Origin: Allocatelliglobosispora scoriae
GTDB lineage: Bacteria > Actinomycetota > Actinomycetes > Mycobacteriales > Micromonosporaceae
Assembly: GCF_014204945.1 (NCBI RefSeq)
Contig: NZ_JACHMN010000002.1
Location: forward strand, 4,549,001-4,613,000
Length of the DNA: 64,000 bases
Direction: 5' to 3'
Part shown: one piece after another, positions 1 through 9,388 of the stretch
Numbering within the stretch: position 1 is the stretch's first letter
Layout: each line of letters begins with the position of its first letter
Notes under the pieces: model-generated
Told to the model about the DNA's origin: nothing
The model's database searches: none
Seen by the model: only the letters and a program-made list of their open reading frames with translations
Translations under genes and position numbers: made by a program

Positions 1-834
1 GCGGTGGCCGCTTCCCCCATCGACCTTCCCGCCCGTGCTATGTACCTGCAGAACCTCGGGGCTGCACTGCTGCGCCGAGGCGGCCGCACCGGGGTGGTTA
101 ACGACCTGGACCGCGCGATCATGGTCAGTGAGCAGGCTGTTGCCGCTACCTCCGACGATCATCCCGACCGCGCCGGGCGCCTATCCGATCTTGGAGCCGC
201 GCTGGGCGGCCGGTTCGTGCGAACCGACGCAGCGCTAGATCTGGATCGGGCCATCACGGTTGGCGAGGAGGCGGTTGCCGCGCTCCCAATCGATCACCCC
301 CGCCGCGCCGACGTCCTGCTCAATCTCGGCGCGGCGTTATGCAGCCGGTTCCTACGGACCGGGGTGTATGGCGACTCGGCTGCGGCCGTTGCCGCCTACC
401 GGTCCGGCCTGAAGCAAGCAACCGCGGCGCCGATCGTACGCGCGCGGGCGGGCCGCGCCGCCGCCGAACTGGCCGCTTCTACCGGGGATTCAATTGCCGC
501 AGACGCGGACCTGGCCGAGGTGATCAGCCTGCTGCCCTCACTCGTCGACCACACCCTGACCTTGCAGGACCGCCAACATCACCTGGCCCGATTGCAGGGA
601 CTAGGTGCCAGCGCCGCCTGCGCCCACCTAGCCAACCGCAGCAGCGAACCGATCGAGCGGATTGGCGTGGCGTGGCAGCGGCTGGAACAGGCCCGCACCA
701 TCCTGCTCACCCAGGCGTTGGAAACTCGTGCCGACGCGACTGCCTTGCACAGCATCCGGCCTGACCTGGCGAACGAGTACGACCAACTACGTCGGCTACT
801 CGGCGACACAAGTGGCATCCTCGGCCAATTTTAG
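1..834 (+). CDS. TPR protein, C-terminal part (5' end outside window)
   Basis: The frame is open at base 1, so this is the C-terminal part of a longer gene; the GTG at 4 is only the first in-window start-like codon. It contains tetratricopeptide-type repeats (the recurring LDRAI, NLGAAL and HPDRA signatures about every 44-50 residues). It ends with a conserved tail (TLQDRQHHLARLQGLGA, then WQRLEQAR and LETRA) that is also found at the end of the TPR gene at 4424-6688. TPR arrays usually form protein-binding superhelices. It lies 15 bases before a CHAT protease gene, and TPR and CHAT are commonly fused in one polypeptide, so here they appear to be split. I infer that this is the sensor or scaffold subunit that controls the protease. 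Confidence 0.85.
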   Translation, partial: AVAASPIDLPARAMYLQNLGAALLRRGGRTGVVNDLDRAIMVSEQAVAATSDDHPDRAGRLSDLGAALGGRFVRTDAALDLDRAITVGEEAVAALPIDHPRRADVLLNLGAALCSRFLRTGVYGDSAAAVAAYRSGLKQATAAPIVRARAGRAAAELAASTGDSIAADADLAEVISLLPSLVDHTLTLQDRQHHLARLQGLGASAACAHLANRSSEPIERIGVAWQRLEQARTILLTQALETRADATALHSIRPDLANEYDQLRRLLGDTSGILGQF

Positions 835-849
835 TATCAAGGGGGCGAA

Positions 850-2067
850 GTGGACCTGGAAGCACCGTTCGGCGCCTCAACCGGCCGGCAGGAAGACGAA
901 CGGATCCGACTACGCAAGCAAGCCGCAGCTCGCTGGCCGCACTTGTTAGAGGAAATCCGCCAGGTCCCGGGTTTCGACAGGTTCGCCTTGCCACCGCTTA
1001 TGTCAGAGTTGCATGAGGCTGCGGCCGGGGGAACGGTTGTAGCGCTGTTAGTGACCGAGTGGGGCTGCGGTGCCCTATTTCTTAGCGGCACTGACGCGGA
1101 CTACCTGGAGCTACCCGCCCTAGCAGCGCAGGACGCTGCGGAGCGGGCCAACGCGTTTCTGGACGCAGTGAGACCCGGGTCTCCGCCAGATACGGCCACC
1201 ATACGCGGGGTGCTGGAGTGGCTGTGGGATGTCGTCACCGGCCCTGTGTTGGAGAAGCTGGGCTACACAGCCACTCCGAACACCCCGGCGGTGGATGGCC
1301 GGTGGCCGCGGGTGTGGTGGATTCCGACAGGTGCTCTGACCGTGCTGCCGCTGCATGCCGCCGGCCATCACGACGATCCCTCCGGCTCGCGGCGGGCGGT
1401 GCTGGACCGAGTGGTGTCTTCCTATACGCCCAGCGTCCGTGCGTTGGGCAACGCCCGCTCCGTAGCGCACCGTACGGGGAACGGAGGGTTCGCTGTGGGT
1501 ATCAACGACATCCCGGATCGACTGGACCTGCATCTGGAACGTGCTGAGCCCGAGGCTGCCGCGATCGCCGCAAGGCTGCAGATCCAGCCCTTGCTCGGGC
1601 CGGACGCGACCCGGCAAGCGGTCCTTTCTGGCCTGCCCGGCGCCGCGTGGGCGCACTTTTCCTGTCACGGCTTGGCCAACCAGGACGACCCGTCACGCAG
1701 CTACTTGGCCTTGGTCGACGGGCCGCTGTACGCGGCGGAACTGTTCAATGCCCGGATCGAAATGCCGTACCTGGCCTATTTATCCGCGTGCACCACGGCC
1801 ATGGGCGCGGTGCGGCTGCTGGACGAGAACATTAGCCTCGCAGCTGCCTTTCAGCTTGCAGGGTTCCCGCACGTCATTGGCACGCTGTGGACAATCAACG
1901 ACTGGGTCGCCGAAAGACTCGCTCGCGACCTGTACCAACTGGTGCATCCCGATGCGGCTACGTGGCACTCACCGGGACTGGTGCTGCACGACATCGTGCG
2001 CCGATACCGCGACCGCTTCCGTGACGACCCAGATCTGTGGGCCTCGCACATCCACTACGGACCCTGA
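850..2067 (+). CDS. CHAT-domain caspase-like protease
   Basis: This 405-aa protein begins at GTG 850 behind a GGGGGCG ribosome-binding site. The C-terminal half is a CHAT domain, a caspase-HetF-type cysteine peptidase. The catalytic pair is visible as His273 in FSCHG and Cys314 in YLSACTTA, followed by the typical FQLAGFPHVIGTLW strand-helix. The N-terminal about 130 residues carry no motif I can name. TPR-CHAT proteins act in bacterial conflict systems, where activated protease cleaves host or effector proteins; the substrate here is unknown. The gene sits between a TPR gene and two genes resembling CATRA-system partners, in one apparent operon. Both catalytic residues are intact, so the enzyme is probably active. 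Confidence 0.88.
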   Translation: MDLEAPFGASTGRQEDERIRLRKQAAARWPHLLEEIRQVPGFDRFALPPLMSELHEAAAGGTVVALLVTEWGCGALFLSGTDADYLELPALAAQDAAERANAFLDAVRPGSPPDTATIRGVLEWLWDVVTGPVLEKLGYTATPNTPAVDGRWPRVWWIPTGALTVLPLHAAGHHDDPSGSRRAVLDRVVSSYTPSVRALGNARSVAHRTGNGGFAVGINDIPDRLDLHLERAEPEAAAIAARLQIQPLLGPDATRQAVLSGLPGAAWAHFSCHGLANQDDPSRSYLALVDGPLYAAELFNARIEMPYLAYLSACTTAMGAVRLLDENISLAAAFQLAGFPHVIGTLWTINDWVAERLARDLYQLVHPDAATWHSPGLVLHDIVRRYRDRFRDDPDLWASHIHYGP

Positions 2068-2154
2068 CCGCTGACAACACCACTGCGACAGGTTCGCGGG
2101 GTTGATCCAACAGGGCACGCTCAGAGAACCGCAATCTCCCAGAAGGAGCAGTAG

Positions 2155-2610
2155 GTGGACCAGACACCACCCGCCATCGCCGAGGCCGCCGAGTCACTCC
2201 ACGAGCGCATCGAGGTCCTAAGCAAGAAGCCGTGGTCGGCCGGCACCAATCTGACCAGGCTGACCGCCATTCTGGAGATAGAGGTCCCCGCCGCCGTGGG
2301 GCGTCTCGACGCCGAGGCCCTCAACACGCTATTCGACGAGATCACCAGACTGGACAAGTTCAACGGTCGGTACGGCAAGCTGAACCCTGATCAGCACATC
2401 GCCGATCAGTCCCCCATCGATCACCCTGACTGGGGCAGGCTGCGATTCAACATCGCGCAGGACAGCCTGCTCCCCCTTTTCCAGACTCCACCGCCGGCGA
2501 CGGCGGATGGCACGCCGGCCGCCCTGCCGATGCCGCCCGGACCCGTTCCATCACAGCCGACCGAGCCAGACCGGAAGGGTCGGCGCAGATGGTTCGGGCT
2601 AAAGAAATGA
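2155..2610 (+). CDS. Small CATRA-associated-type protein
   Basis: This 151-aa protein starts at GTG 2155 with an AAGGAG ribosome-binding site six bases upstream. It has an alpha-helical N-terminal part (about residues 1-95) and a proline-rich linker ending in a basic RRRWFGLKK tail. No catalytic motif is visible. Its place between a CHAT protease and a large CATRA-like membrane protein matches the small partner described for CATRA (caspase/TPR-associated) conflict systems. The family assignment rests on context and size and was not checked by a search. Its stop overlaps the start of the next gene (ATGA), so the two are translationally coupled. Confidence 0.65.
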   Translation: MDQTPPAIAEAAESLHERIEVLSKKPWSAGTNLTRLTAILEIEVPAAVGRLDAEALNTLFDEITRLDKFNGRYGKLNPDQHIADQSPIDHPDWGRLRFNIAQDSLLPLFQTPPPATADGTPAALPMPPGPVPSQPTEPDRKGRRRWFGLKK

Positions 2611-4223
2611 GCCTGGTCCAGCCCACGTTGGTCGTGTACCTGTTCGCCGCAGTCACTGGCGAGGACCCGGCCCGGGCCACAGCCAGTTATCAGCAACTGC
2701 GTCAGGCCTGGCACACCATCGCCGACCGGCTACACCTCGACACTGCCGCTTCGACCCGGCTCCCGGCCGACCCTCGCGAGAAAGCACCAACAACAACCGG
2801 CACGGCGCTTCAGGCCGGGCGGGAAGGCCCTGGTCGGCTGCGTCAGATGTGGTGGAACCAATTCCACGACGTCGCCGTCATCTCCCTGGCAATCTCCGCG
2901 GACGGCATCTCCGAGGAGCGGGGCTGGCACGCCCTGCACAGCGAATGGGCGGACGTCGCCGCCGACCTCGTGCTGCCTACGCTCCTGGGCAGCACGCAGG
3001 TCTACACCGCCCGTACCGCCACCAACGAGCCGCTCATCGTGAGCCCGACCGACGGAGCACCGGATAAGCCCGCCACCACGGCGCAGTTGGGCCCCTACCT
3101 GCCGGGCATCCCGGCCAGCGGATGGGCGGATTCCGCCACTCTTGTCAGAACCGGCGGCTTCGTGATCTACGAACTCAGCCCCCGCGCCGGGCTCCAGCCC
3201 GACAGGCAACTGGTCGTGCTCGCTCCACACGACCGCGACGACGAACTCGGCAGCTGGGTGTGGCAGCTCAGTCTCGGACGCCTGCCCGTGTACTTGCTCA
3301 ATTCGGCCAAGCTGCGCCACCAGGCTCGGATCATCGAACAGCAGCGAGCCGAAATCACGCAACGGCGGCTGTCCACGTATCAGCAGCTGAACACGATCCA
3401 AGCTCTAATGTACGCGAGCCCAACGCCGGACATCGACCAGCTGGTCAACGCCGAGGTGACCATCACCAAGATGCAAGCCCAGTCGGAAGGACTCGTTGAC
3501 ACTCAGGCCCGCATCGCCACCTTCCAGCGGACCATCGGTATCGCTGCCTCCAACATCACCACTCTCACCGACCCGGTCCTCGACCCCACCCGCCGCTCTC
3601 TGGTCGACGACGACCAAGCCTTGGCCCAAGGCATCAGCGCCGCCCTCGACGACGATCACGCCTTCCTCGCCGCCGTCACTACGCGCGCCCAGCACGTCGC
3701 CACAGCCGCCCACACCCTCATCGCCCAGCATCGCGTCCAGACCGAACGGACCGCCCAACACCGCGCCAACCAGTACAATCTGCTGCAAACCGGCATTCTC
3801 ACCGCCGTCGTAACCGCACTCGCCGCAGTCCAGGCCTTCGGCTACAAGATCAGCACCGTCCCTCCTCCTGCCCAGCCTGCCGTCATCGCCCTGCTCGCGG
3901 CCATTACCCTCCTCCTCTACGCCATCCCTCTTCACCACGGCGAAAAAGCCATGACCGAGCGTGATTTCCACTTTGCACCCCGTCACTGGCCGACCCGGCT
4001 ACTCCGTACCGCAGGTGCACTCACCGGCGCCGCCCTCGGGTGGACCATTGCCTCACTTCTGCAAACCTCCGCCGGACGAGCCCACTTGACCACCACTCTC
4101 GCCGTCGCCGGGCTCATCCTCGCCACCGCCGCCACCACACTTGCCACACGGCAACCACGTTCTAAAACAGCCAGAGCCGACCCCGCAGCCGGTCATGGCG
4201 GAGCGGCAGCTTTAACCGACTAG
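2607..4223 (+). CDS. CATRA-type conflict-system membrane protein
   Basis: I place the start at ATG 2607 because it forms an ATGA overlap with the preceding stop; an in-frame ATG at 2589 lies inside the upstream gene. The 538-aa protein has a soluble N-terminal region of about 250 residues, which opens with LVVYLFAAVTG and matches what I remember of CATRA (CASPASE/TPR repeat-associated) proteins. A long helical, coiled-coil-prone section follows (about 240-385). Four hydrophobic segments come near residues 390-415, 425-443, 464-486 and 494-514, then a short basic tail. I infer a membrane-anchored effector or sensor worked by the TPR/CHAT pair, for example a pore-former released by proteolysis. 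That mechanism is hypothesis; the family call is from memory. Confidence 0.68.
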   Translation: MSLVQPTLVVYLFAAVTGEDPARATASYQQLRQAWHTIADRLHLDTAASTRLPADPREKAPTTTGTALQAGREGPGRLRQMWWNQFHDVAVISLAISADGISEERGWHALHSEWADVAADLVLPTLLGSTQVYTARTATNEPLIVSPTDGAPDKPATTAQLGPYLPGIPASGWADSATLVRTGGFVIYELSPRAGLQPDRQLVVLAPHDRDDELGSWVWQLSLGRLPVYLLNSAKLRHQARIIEQQRAEITQRRLSTYQQLNTIQALMYASPTPDIDQLVNAEVTITKMQAQSEGLVDTQARIATFQRTIGIAASNITTLTDPVLDPTRRSLVDDDQALAQGISAALDDDHAFLAAVTTRAQHVATAAHTLIAQHRVQTERTAQHRANQYNLLQTGILTAVVTALAAVQAFGYKISTVPPPAQPAVIALLAAITLLLYAIPLHHGEKAMTERDFHFAPRHWPTRLLRTAGALTGAALGWTIASLLQTSAGRAHLTTTLAVAGLILATAATTLATRQPRSKTARADPAAGHGGAAALTD

Positions 4224-4423
4224 CTCGTAAATGCCCATACCAAGTCCTGCGATCCGCTCGACACAACCAGCTAACCTGTCGCACTGAAGTCCGCTCAGTT
4301 AGTCGGTAGATGCGGATGAGACCGCTGGCCTTACCGATTTGCGCGCACGGCACAAGACGAGGCGCATGGATCGGAGTTGGATACGCGCTCTGAGAACCAT
4401 ATTCGAGAAGGGAGCGTGCCTGG

Positions 4424-6688
4424 ATGAATTCGGACGAGATGGTTATTCGCCTCCGCGTTCTCCTCGATCAGCTAACCGCAGGTCGTGGTGAGCCATCTGT
4501 GCTGTTCGCCCAAGTGGCAGATTTAGTCAGTTCGCTACGCGCTTCTGCACCCGACGATGATGGACGCGCATGGAATCTGATCGCCAGCTACCACTGGCAA
4601 CGCTTTGAGGCACTACCGGATGGAGCGGATGGAGCAGACTTTGTTGCGGCCGTCTTCGCGTTTACCCACCTGATTCCGACGGCTGCCGACATGATCCCCC
4701 CCGGAGTACGCCACGCATTCAGGATGGCGCTCGCTTCGGCCGACATAGCTGTCAGTGACCATGGCAACCGCGTTTCAGGTATCGACGCTAGCCCAGCCGA
4801 CGAGCTAGAGCGAGACGACCCAGTGTTTCTCTTTAATAGCGCTCTAGCTCTGCTGAGGGATCCCCAGACGGCTGACAGCGTAGCCGCGATGGCCCAAGCG
4901 ATCGCATGGCTTGACCGAGCAGCGGCGGCGATCCCGGCCGATGACCCCAGTCGTGCTATTGCCTTAACTGTCCTGCGTGTCGCACTCGCGCAGCGTTTCG
5001 AGCTGACAGGGGATGTCCGCGACCTTGACCGTGCCGTCAGCGTCGCGGAGCAGGCAGTGGCTGCCACCTTTGCCGATGACCCCAACCTCGCCGACCGCCT
5101 CCGCGCGCTCGGCACCGCTTTGCATACCAGTTACGAGCTAACCGGAGAGATCGCGGTTCTGGATCATGAGATCAGCATCAACGAGCGCCTGCTGTCGGCT
5201 ACCCCGAACGGCCACGCCGACCGGGGTCGACACATGGTCACACTTGGTATCTCATTAGCGAGCAGATTCGTCCGCACCAAGGTGGTGTCGGACCTGGATA
5301 GAGCGATTGCTGTTTATGGCGCTTCGATCGGCGATCACTCGATAAATCATCCCAGCTATGGAGCTGCGCTCACATTGCTCACCAATGCGCTTGGAATGAG
5401 GTTCGAGCATGCCGGGATGGTCGAGGACGCCGATCGCGCCATTCAGTTCGGCGAAGAGGTGCTTCTCGCTGATTCGACGGGTGCCGGTCGCGTGACAGCT
5501 TCGGTAGTGCTTGGGAGTATGCTGCAATCGCGGTATGAGCGGACCGGGCAGCTTTCTGACCTTGACCGTGCCATCGCGCTCCTCGAGCAGGTCATAGTCG
5601 AGATAGGCGGCGACAGTTCCCGCCTTCCCGCCGCCAACGTTCGAATCGTGCTCGGCCGCGCGCTACGCCACCGCTACTGGCGTACGGGTTTGCTGGCCGA
5701 CTTAGACCGCGCGATTTCAAACTACGAGGCTGCCTTATCCGACGCTCGCGACGACAGGACGCGCGCAGCCGTTTTGAGCGGACTCGGCGGTGCCGTTGGA
5801 GCTCGTTTCGAGCGCAATGGGTCGCCCGCCGACCTCGACCGTTCGATCGCGTTGCTGGACCAAGCGGTAGCCATCCCCACGGACGACGACGAGCGCGTCA
5901 CGTTCATGTCGAACCTGAGTGGTGGACTGATCGTCCGATACGGCCGCAACAGACGTCCAGCAGATTTGGATCGCGCTCAGGAACTCGCCGAACAGGCGGT
6001 GTCGACCGTTCGCGCTACGCACCCAGACCGCGGCCGATTCCTATATAATCTCGGTACTGCGTTGGGTGAACGGTTCAAGCGGAGCAAAGCACTCGCGGAC
6101 CTCGAGCGCTCCGCAGACGTCCTGCGGCAAGCCGTGGCCGTAACTCCTGTCGATCATCCCGATCGGGCGGGATACCTACGCAACCTCGGTGCGGCGTACG
6201 ACCTCCTATTCAGGGCGCGGGGAACGCATGACGACATTACGGTAGCCGTGAGGACGTACCGCGAAGGCCTATATCTTGAGACAGCCGTTCCGAGTGTCCG
6301 CATCGATGTCGGCCGGCGGGCGGCGATGTTGGCTGGCTTGGTTGGCGACTGGGAGTCCGCCAACGCCGACTTTGCCGAGATAATCGGGTTACTACCCGCA
6401 ATGGTCGGCCACGATCTCACACTGCAGGACCGTCAACACCTTCTTGAACAGACGCAAGGGTTAGGGGCCGAGGCAGCGCGTGCCGTCCTAGCCGTCTCAA
6501 CTCTGCGGTCCGACGAGCGAGCCGTCGCTGCTTGGCAGCGGCTAGAGGCCGCGCGTAACGTTCTGCTTGCCCAGTCCCTAGAAACTCGCGCTGAGTTAAC
6601 CTTTTTGAAGTACGCGCGGCCGGATTTGGCCGCCGAGTTTGACGATATCCGCCGCATACTCAACTCCCCAGTCGCGGTGCAGCAATGA
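4424..6688 (+). CDS. TPR-repeat protein, full length, no CHAT partner
   Basis: This 754-aa protein has a GGGAG ribosome-binding site before ATG 4424. Residues 1-115 form a distinct N-terminal domain (VLFAQVADL, then EALPDGADGADFVAAVFAFTHLIP). Residues about 160-640 hold roughly nine to ten degenerate TPR units (LDRAI, RFxRxG, ADRGR signatures). The C-terminal part repeats the TLQDRQH, QGLGA, WQRLEAAR and LETRA signatures seen at the end of the TPR gene at 1-834, so the two are paralogues. That gene is followed directly by a CHAT protease, but here there is none: the next gene is only a copy of the N-terminal domain. It is either an orphan sensor that shares the first system's protease or a decayed second system. 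Confidence 0.85.
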   Translation: MNSDEMVIRLRVLLDQLTAGRGEPSVLFAQVADLVSSLRASAPDDDGRAWNLIASYHWQRFEALPDGADGADFVAAVFAFTHLIPTAADMIPPGVRHAFRMALASADIAVSDHGNRVSGIDASPADELERDDPVFLFNSALALLRDPQTADSVAAMAQAIAWLDRAAAAIPADDPSRAIALTVLRVALAQRFELTGDVRDLDRAVSVAEQAVAATFADDPNLADRLRALGTALHTSYELTGEIAVLDHEISINERLLSATPNGHADRGRHMVTLGISLASRFVRTKVVSDLDRAIAVYGASIGDHSINHPSYGAALTLLTNALGMRFEHAGMVEDADRAIQFGEEVLLADSTGAGRVTASVVLGSMLQSRYERTGQLSDLDRAIALLEQVIVEIGGDSSRLPAANVRIVLGRALRHRYWRTGLLADLDRAISNYEAALSDARDDRTRAAVLSGLGGAVGARFERNGSPADLDRSIALLDQAVAIPTDDDERVTFMSNLSGGLIVRYGRNRRPADLDRAQELAEQAVSTVRATHPDRGRFLYNLGTALGERFKRSKALADLERSADVLRQAVAVTPVDHPDRAGYLRNLGAAYDLLFRARGTHDDITVAVRTYREGLYLETAVPSVRIDVGRRAAMLAGLVGDWESANADFAEIIGLLPAMVGHDLTLQDRQHLLEQTQGLGAEAARAVLAVSTLRSDERAVAAWQRLEAARNVLLAQSLETRAELTFLKYARPDLAAEFDDIRRILNSPVAVQQ

Positions 6689-6877
6689 ATCGCTATTATC
6701 TGCACCGCGACGTGCACCGCCTCCGCACCGGGCTTGCCGGGAAGCGCTACCCATTGTTGAATTCTTGTGCCGTACGGCCGCCGCATGAAGCCTTTGGATC
6801 TCTGCTTCGTCGCACGCCTGGGCCGAGTGGACTCTCCACCGCACAGAAAGGGGTTCCCCATTAACCGAGAGGCACTG

Positions 6878-7213
6878 ATGAGTGAGATAGCTAACCTGCT
6901 TCAACAGGTCAGCCAAGCCGATGCTGATACCTCCATACTGTTCGCTGCCGAGCCGGCCGCTTTGGTGCATCAGCTACGTATGACGGTCTCCGATGACGAT
7001 GCGGCGGCCTGGGTGTTGGTTGCCCTTTATCACAACTGGCGTTGTGACCTGTTGCCGGATGGCGAGGACCAAGGTGATCGAACCGCAGCTGTGTATGCCT
7101 TCGCCCGTATGATTCCTAACGCGCCTCAACTCATCCCGCCAGCCGTGCGGGCTTTCTTTCTGCGACGACTAGACGAGGCAGACGCTAACGAGGCTTCACC
7201 AACCAGTCTCTAG
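6878..7213 (+). CDS. Stand-alone copy of TPR-protein N-terminal domain
   Basis: This 111-aa ORF starts at ATG 6878 behind GAGAGG. It aligns along its whole length with residues 1-115 of the preceding TPR protein: both have a TSILFA/SVLFA segment, a DDDxxAWxLxAxYH segment, an LLPDGxDxxDxxAAVxAFxxxIP segment and IPPxVRxxF. It then stops where the TPR array would begin. It is therefore either the start of a second TPR gene truncated by deletion or a free-standing domain, perhaps a competitor or inhibitor of its neighbour. Codon use looks normal and no frameshift is visible inside it. Confidence 0.6.
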   Translation: MSEIANLLQQVSQADADTSILFAAEPAALVHQLRMTVSDDDAAAWVLVALYHNWRCDLLPDGEDQGDRTAAVYAFARMIPNAPQLIPPAVRAFFLRRLDEADANEASPTSL

Positions 7214-7962
7214 ATCTCCAGCTGAATTACAATCACCGACCCGGACCCCAATCGCATTTGCGATTCTGCCGAGCCCTCTCCGTATGGATGAAGGGCCCAG
7301 CTCAGCAAAGCTATCCGATGGATCACAATGACAGTGCAGGCGACTAGATAACGTGGATGCCGAAAGACCGCGCCATCGCCCGTGAGTCGACTATCTGCAT
7401 TGCCGAATGGCCAGCATTGGACGATCACTCCAGCACGACGATCGAGTGGCACGAACGCGGCCGTGCAGCGAGGCTGGTATGCACTTCTCGCGCCTGTGGG
7501 GCAGCGCTCTCGCCGTGCGCAGGTTCGATCCGTGTCTCACGGGGCAGACGCGCCCTGCAACGCAGCTTTGCGCGTGCCATACGAGCAGGGTCGGAAGGCG
7601 TCCAATAATGGAGCGCGCAGGTCTCGATCTACGGCGGGTCCCGTCGAACATGGGAACGTCCTGACACACCCGGCGACGTCGCGATCATCACCGGGATATG
7701 GCGGCTGGCATCACCCTGACGGATAGAACCATCAAACTCTCGTCGGCCTGCCGGTGTCGCTTCGACGCTGGCAGGCCTCCTTCGTGCTGCAGCGGGATTT
7801 ACAGAGCAGGCGTAAGACTGCTGTTGACGTGCGGTTCCGTCAAGGCTTACAGCCGATGGTCCGTGTATTCCCCATGAGGTTCGGACGGTTGGTCCGAACG
7901 TGGTGACTATCGCGTCTGCGGGCTGATGGTCGTTGATCGACGTCGGTCGGTAGGTTGCCAGA
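7214..7962 (+). other. 749-bp region without a convincing gene
   Basis: Several short overlapping ORFs occur but none has a convincing start, ribosome-binding site and codon bias together. The stretch 7518-7726 resembles 16857-17050 (shared CAGSI and GGSRRTWER peptides in the same frame, interrupted here by a stop at 7606-7608), so it looks like a decayed gene. An 8-bp inverted repeat, GGCCTGCC/GGCAGGCC, at 7745-7777 could be a weak terminator. The promoter of the TIR-WD40 gene should lie at the right end. Confidence 0.5.
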
Positions 7963-9306
7963 GTGGATGGTCATGTGTTCGTCAGCTACAGCCATGCTGA
8001 TGATGGTGGGTATGTGGAGCGGTTAGCGGCATACCTGTCGACTGCCGGTGTGCGGGTGTGGTTCGACGCTGAGATCGTCAGCGGCGACCGGTGGGATGAC
8101 GTAATCGAGGAGCGGATCGACTCGTGTGCGGCGTTCATCGTGGTGATGAGCCCCGGGTCGAAGGCGTCGCCCTGGGTGAAACGTGAGGTCAATCGGGCCG
8201 AGAAGCTCCGCAAGCCGATTCTTCCGCTGTTGCTGGCGGGTGAGGTGTTTTTCCGGCTCAGCGATGTCCACTACGAGGACGTCACCGGCGGCCGGATGCC
8301 TACGGCCGCGTATGTGGCCCGGCTGCCGAAAGCAACCATCGCCTCCGGTTCCCGCCCACGTCTGCCGGTAGCTCGGGGCATTTCTATCGCCGCTTTTACC
8401 GGCCGCCGCTGTGAGGTGTTTTCGGTGGGATTCAGTCCGGACGGTCGGGCCCTCGCCGCCGGCTGCCGCGACGGGTCGGTGCGGTTGTGGGATGTGACCG
8501 ATCCGATGCACCCGGTCTCCAAGGCCATCTTCGCTGGCAAGGCGGGCGAGGTGTGGTCGGTAGGGTTCAGTCCCGGCGGTCGAATCCTCGCCACTGGCAG
8601 CAACGACCTTTCGGTGCGGTTGTGGGATGTGACCGACCTGTTTAACCCGGTCTCCACCGCCACCCTCGCCGGCCACACCAATGCGGTGCGGTCTGTGGGT
8701 TTCAGTCCGGATGGTCGGACCCTCGCCACCGGCAGTTACGACGCGTCGGTGCGGTTGTGGGGCGTGACTGATCCGCTGCACCCGGCCCACATAGCCACCC
8801 TCACTGGCCATCGCCGCGAGGTGTTCTCCGTGGCGTTCAGTCCGGACGGTCGGACCCTTGCCGCTGGCTGTCGCGACGGGTCCGTCTGGTTGTGGAGTGT
8901 GACCGATCCGCTGCACCCGGTCTCCACCGGCACTCTCTCTGGCCATACCGGCACGGTGTTCTCCGTGGCGTTCAGTCCGGACGTTCGAATCATCGCCGCT
9001 GGCTGCCGCGATGGGTCTGTGCGGTTGTGGGATGTGACCGACCCGTTTAACCCGGTCTCCACCGCCACCTTCACCGGCCATACCGGCGAGGTGTGCTCTG
9101 TGGGGTTCACGTCCGGCGGTCGGACCCTCGCTACCGGCAGCTACGACGGGTCTGTGCGGTTGTGGGATGTGACCGACCCGTTTAATCCGGTCTCCACCGT
9201 CACGCTCACCGGCCATGCAGGCACGGTGTATTCGGTGGCGTTAAGTCCGGATGGTCGGGCCATCGCCGCAGGTAGCATCGATGGGTCGGTGCGAGTGTGG
9301 GCCTGA
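7963..9306 (+). CDS. TIR domain fused to seven WD40 repeats
   Basis: This 447-aa protein starts at GTG 7963 with no strong ribosome-binding site. Residues 2-130 are a TIR domain: HVFVSYSHAD, then VWFDAEIVSGDRW, an acidic DDVIEER segment that includes the candidate catalytic position, AAFIVVMSP and SPWVKREV. Residues about 145-447 are seven WD40 blades of 45 residues (FSPDGRxLAxGxxDGSVRLWDVTDP), enough for one closed propeller. Bacterial TIR domains often cleave NAD+ once a linked sensor domain is triggered. A cytoplasmic abortive-infection NADase sensed through the propeller is the natural inference, but neither ligand nor activity is shown. The blades are nearly identical at DNA level, which points to recent expansion or gene conversion. 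Confidence 0.88.
   Translation: MDGHVFVSYSHADDGGYVERLAAYLSTAGVRVWFDAEIVSGDRWDDVIEERIDSCAAFIVVMSPGSKASPWVKREVNRAEKLRKPILPLLLAGEVFFRLSDVHYEDVTGGRMPTAAYVARLPKATIASGSRPRLPVARGISIAAFTGRRCEVFSVGFSPDGRALAAGCRDGSVRLWDVTDPMHPVSKAIFAGKAGEVWSVGFSPGGRILATGSNDLSVRLWDVTDLFNPVSTATLAGHTNAVRSVGFSPDGRTLATGSYDASVRLWGVTDPLHPAHIATLTGHRREVFSVAFSPDGRTLAAGCRDGSVWLWSVTDPLHPVSTGTLSGHTGTVFSVAFSPDVRIIAAGCRDGSVRLWDVTDPFNPVSTATFTGHTGEVCSVGFTSGGRTLATGSYDGSVRLWDVTDPFNPVSTVTLTGHAGTVYSVALSPDGRAIAAGSIDGSVRVWA
8397..9305 (+). repeat. Seven 135-bp tandem coding repeats (WD40 blades)
   Basis: The period is 135 bp (45 codons). The segment for VRLWDVTDP recurs almost unchanged in several blades, while the hypervariable positions lie just after the GH and in the AAGCRDG/ATGSYDG turn. 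High identity between blades is typical of internally amplified WD40 genes. Confidence 0.8.
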
Positions 9307-9388
9307 TCTTCTTACCTGGATCGGTTGTCTTGGTTTCGGACGGCATTTGAGCAGGGAAGCAATGCTTGGAGTCCTGGGCGAGGGGTAA

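Noticed and set aside
8023-9216. 397-aa minus-strand ORF inside the TIR-WD40 gene
   Set aside because: Repetitive shadow of the WD40 blades; low-complexity composition.
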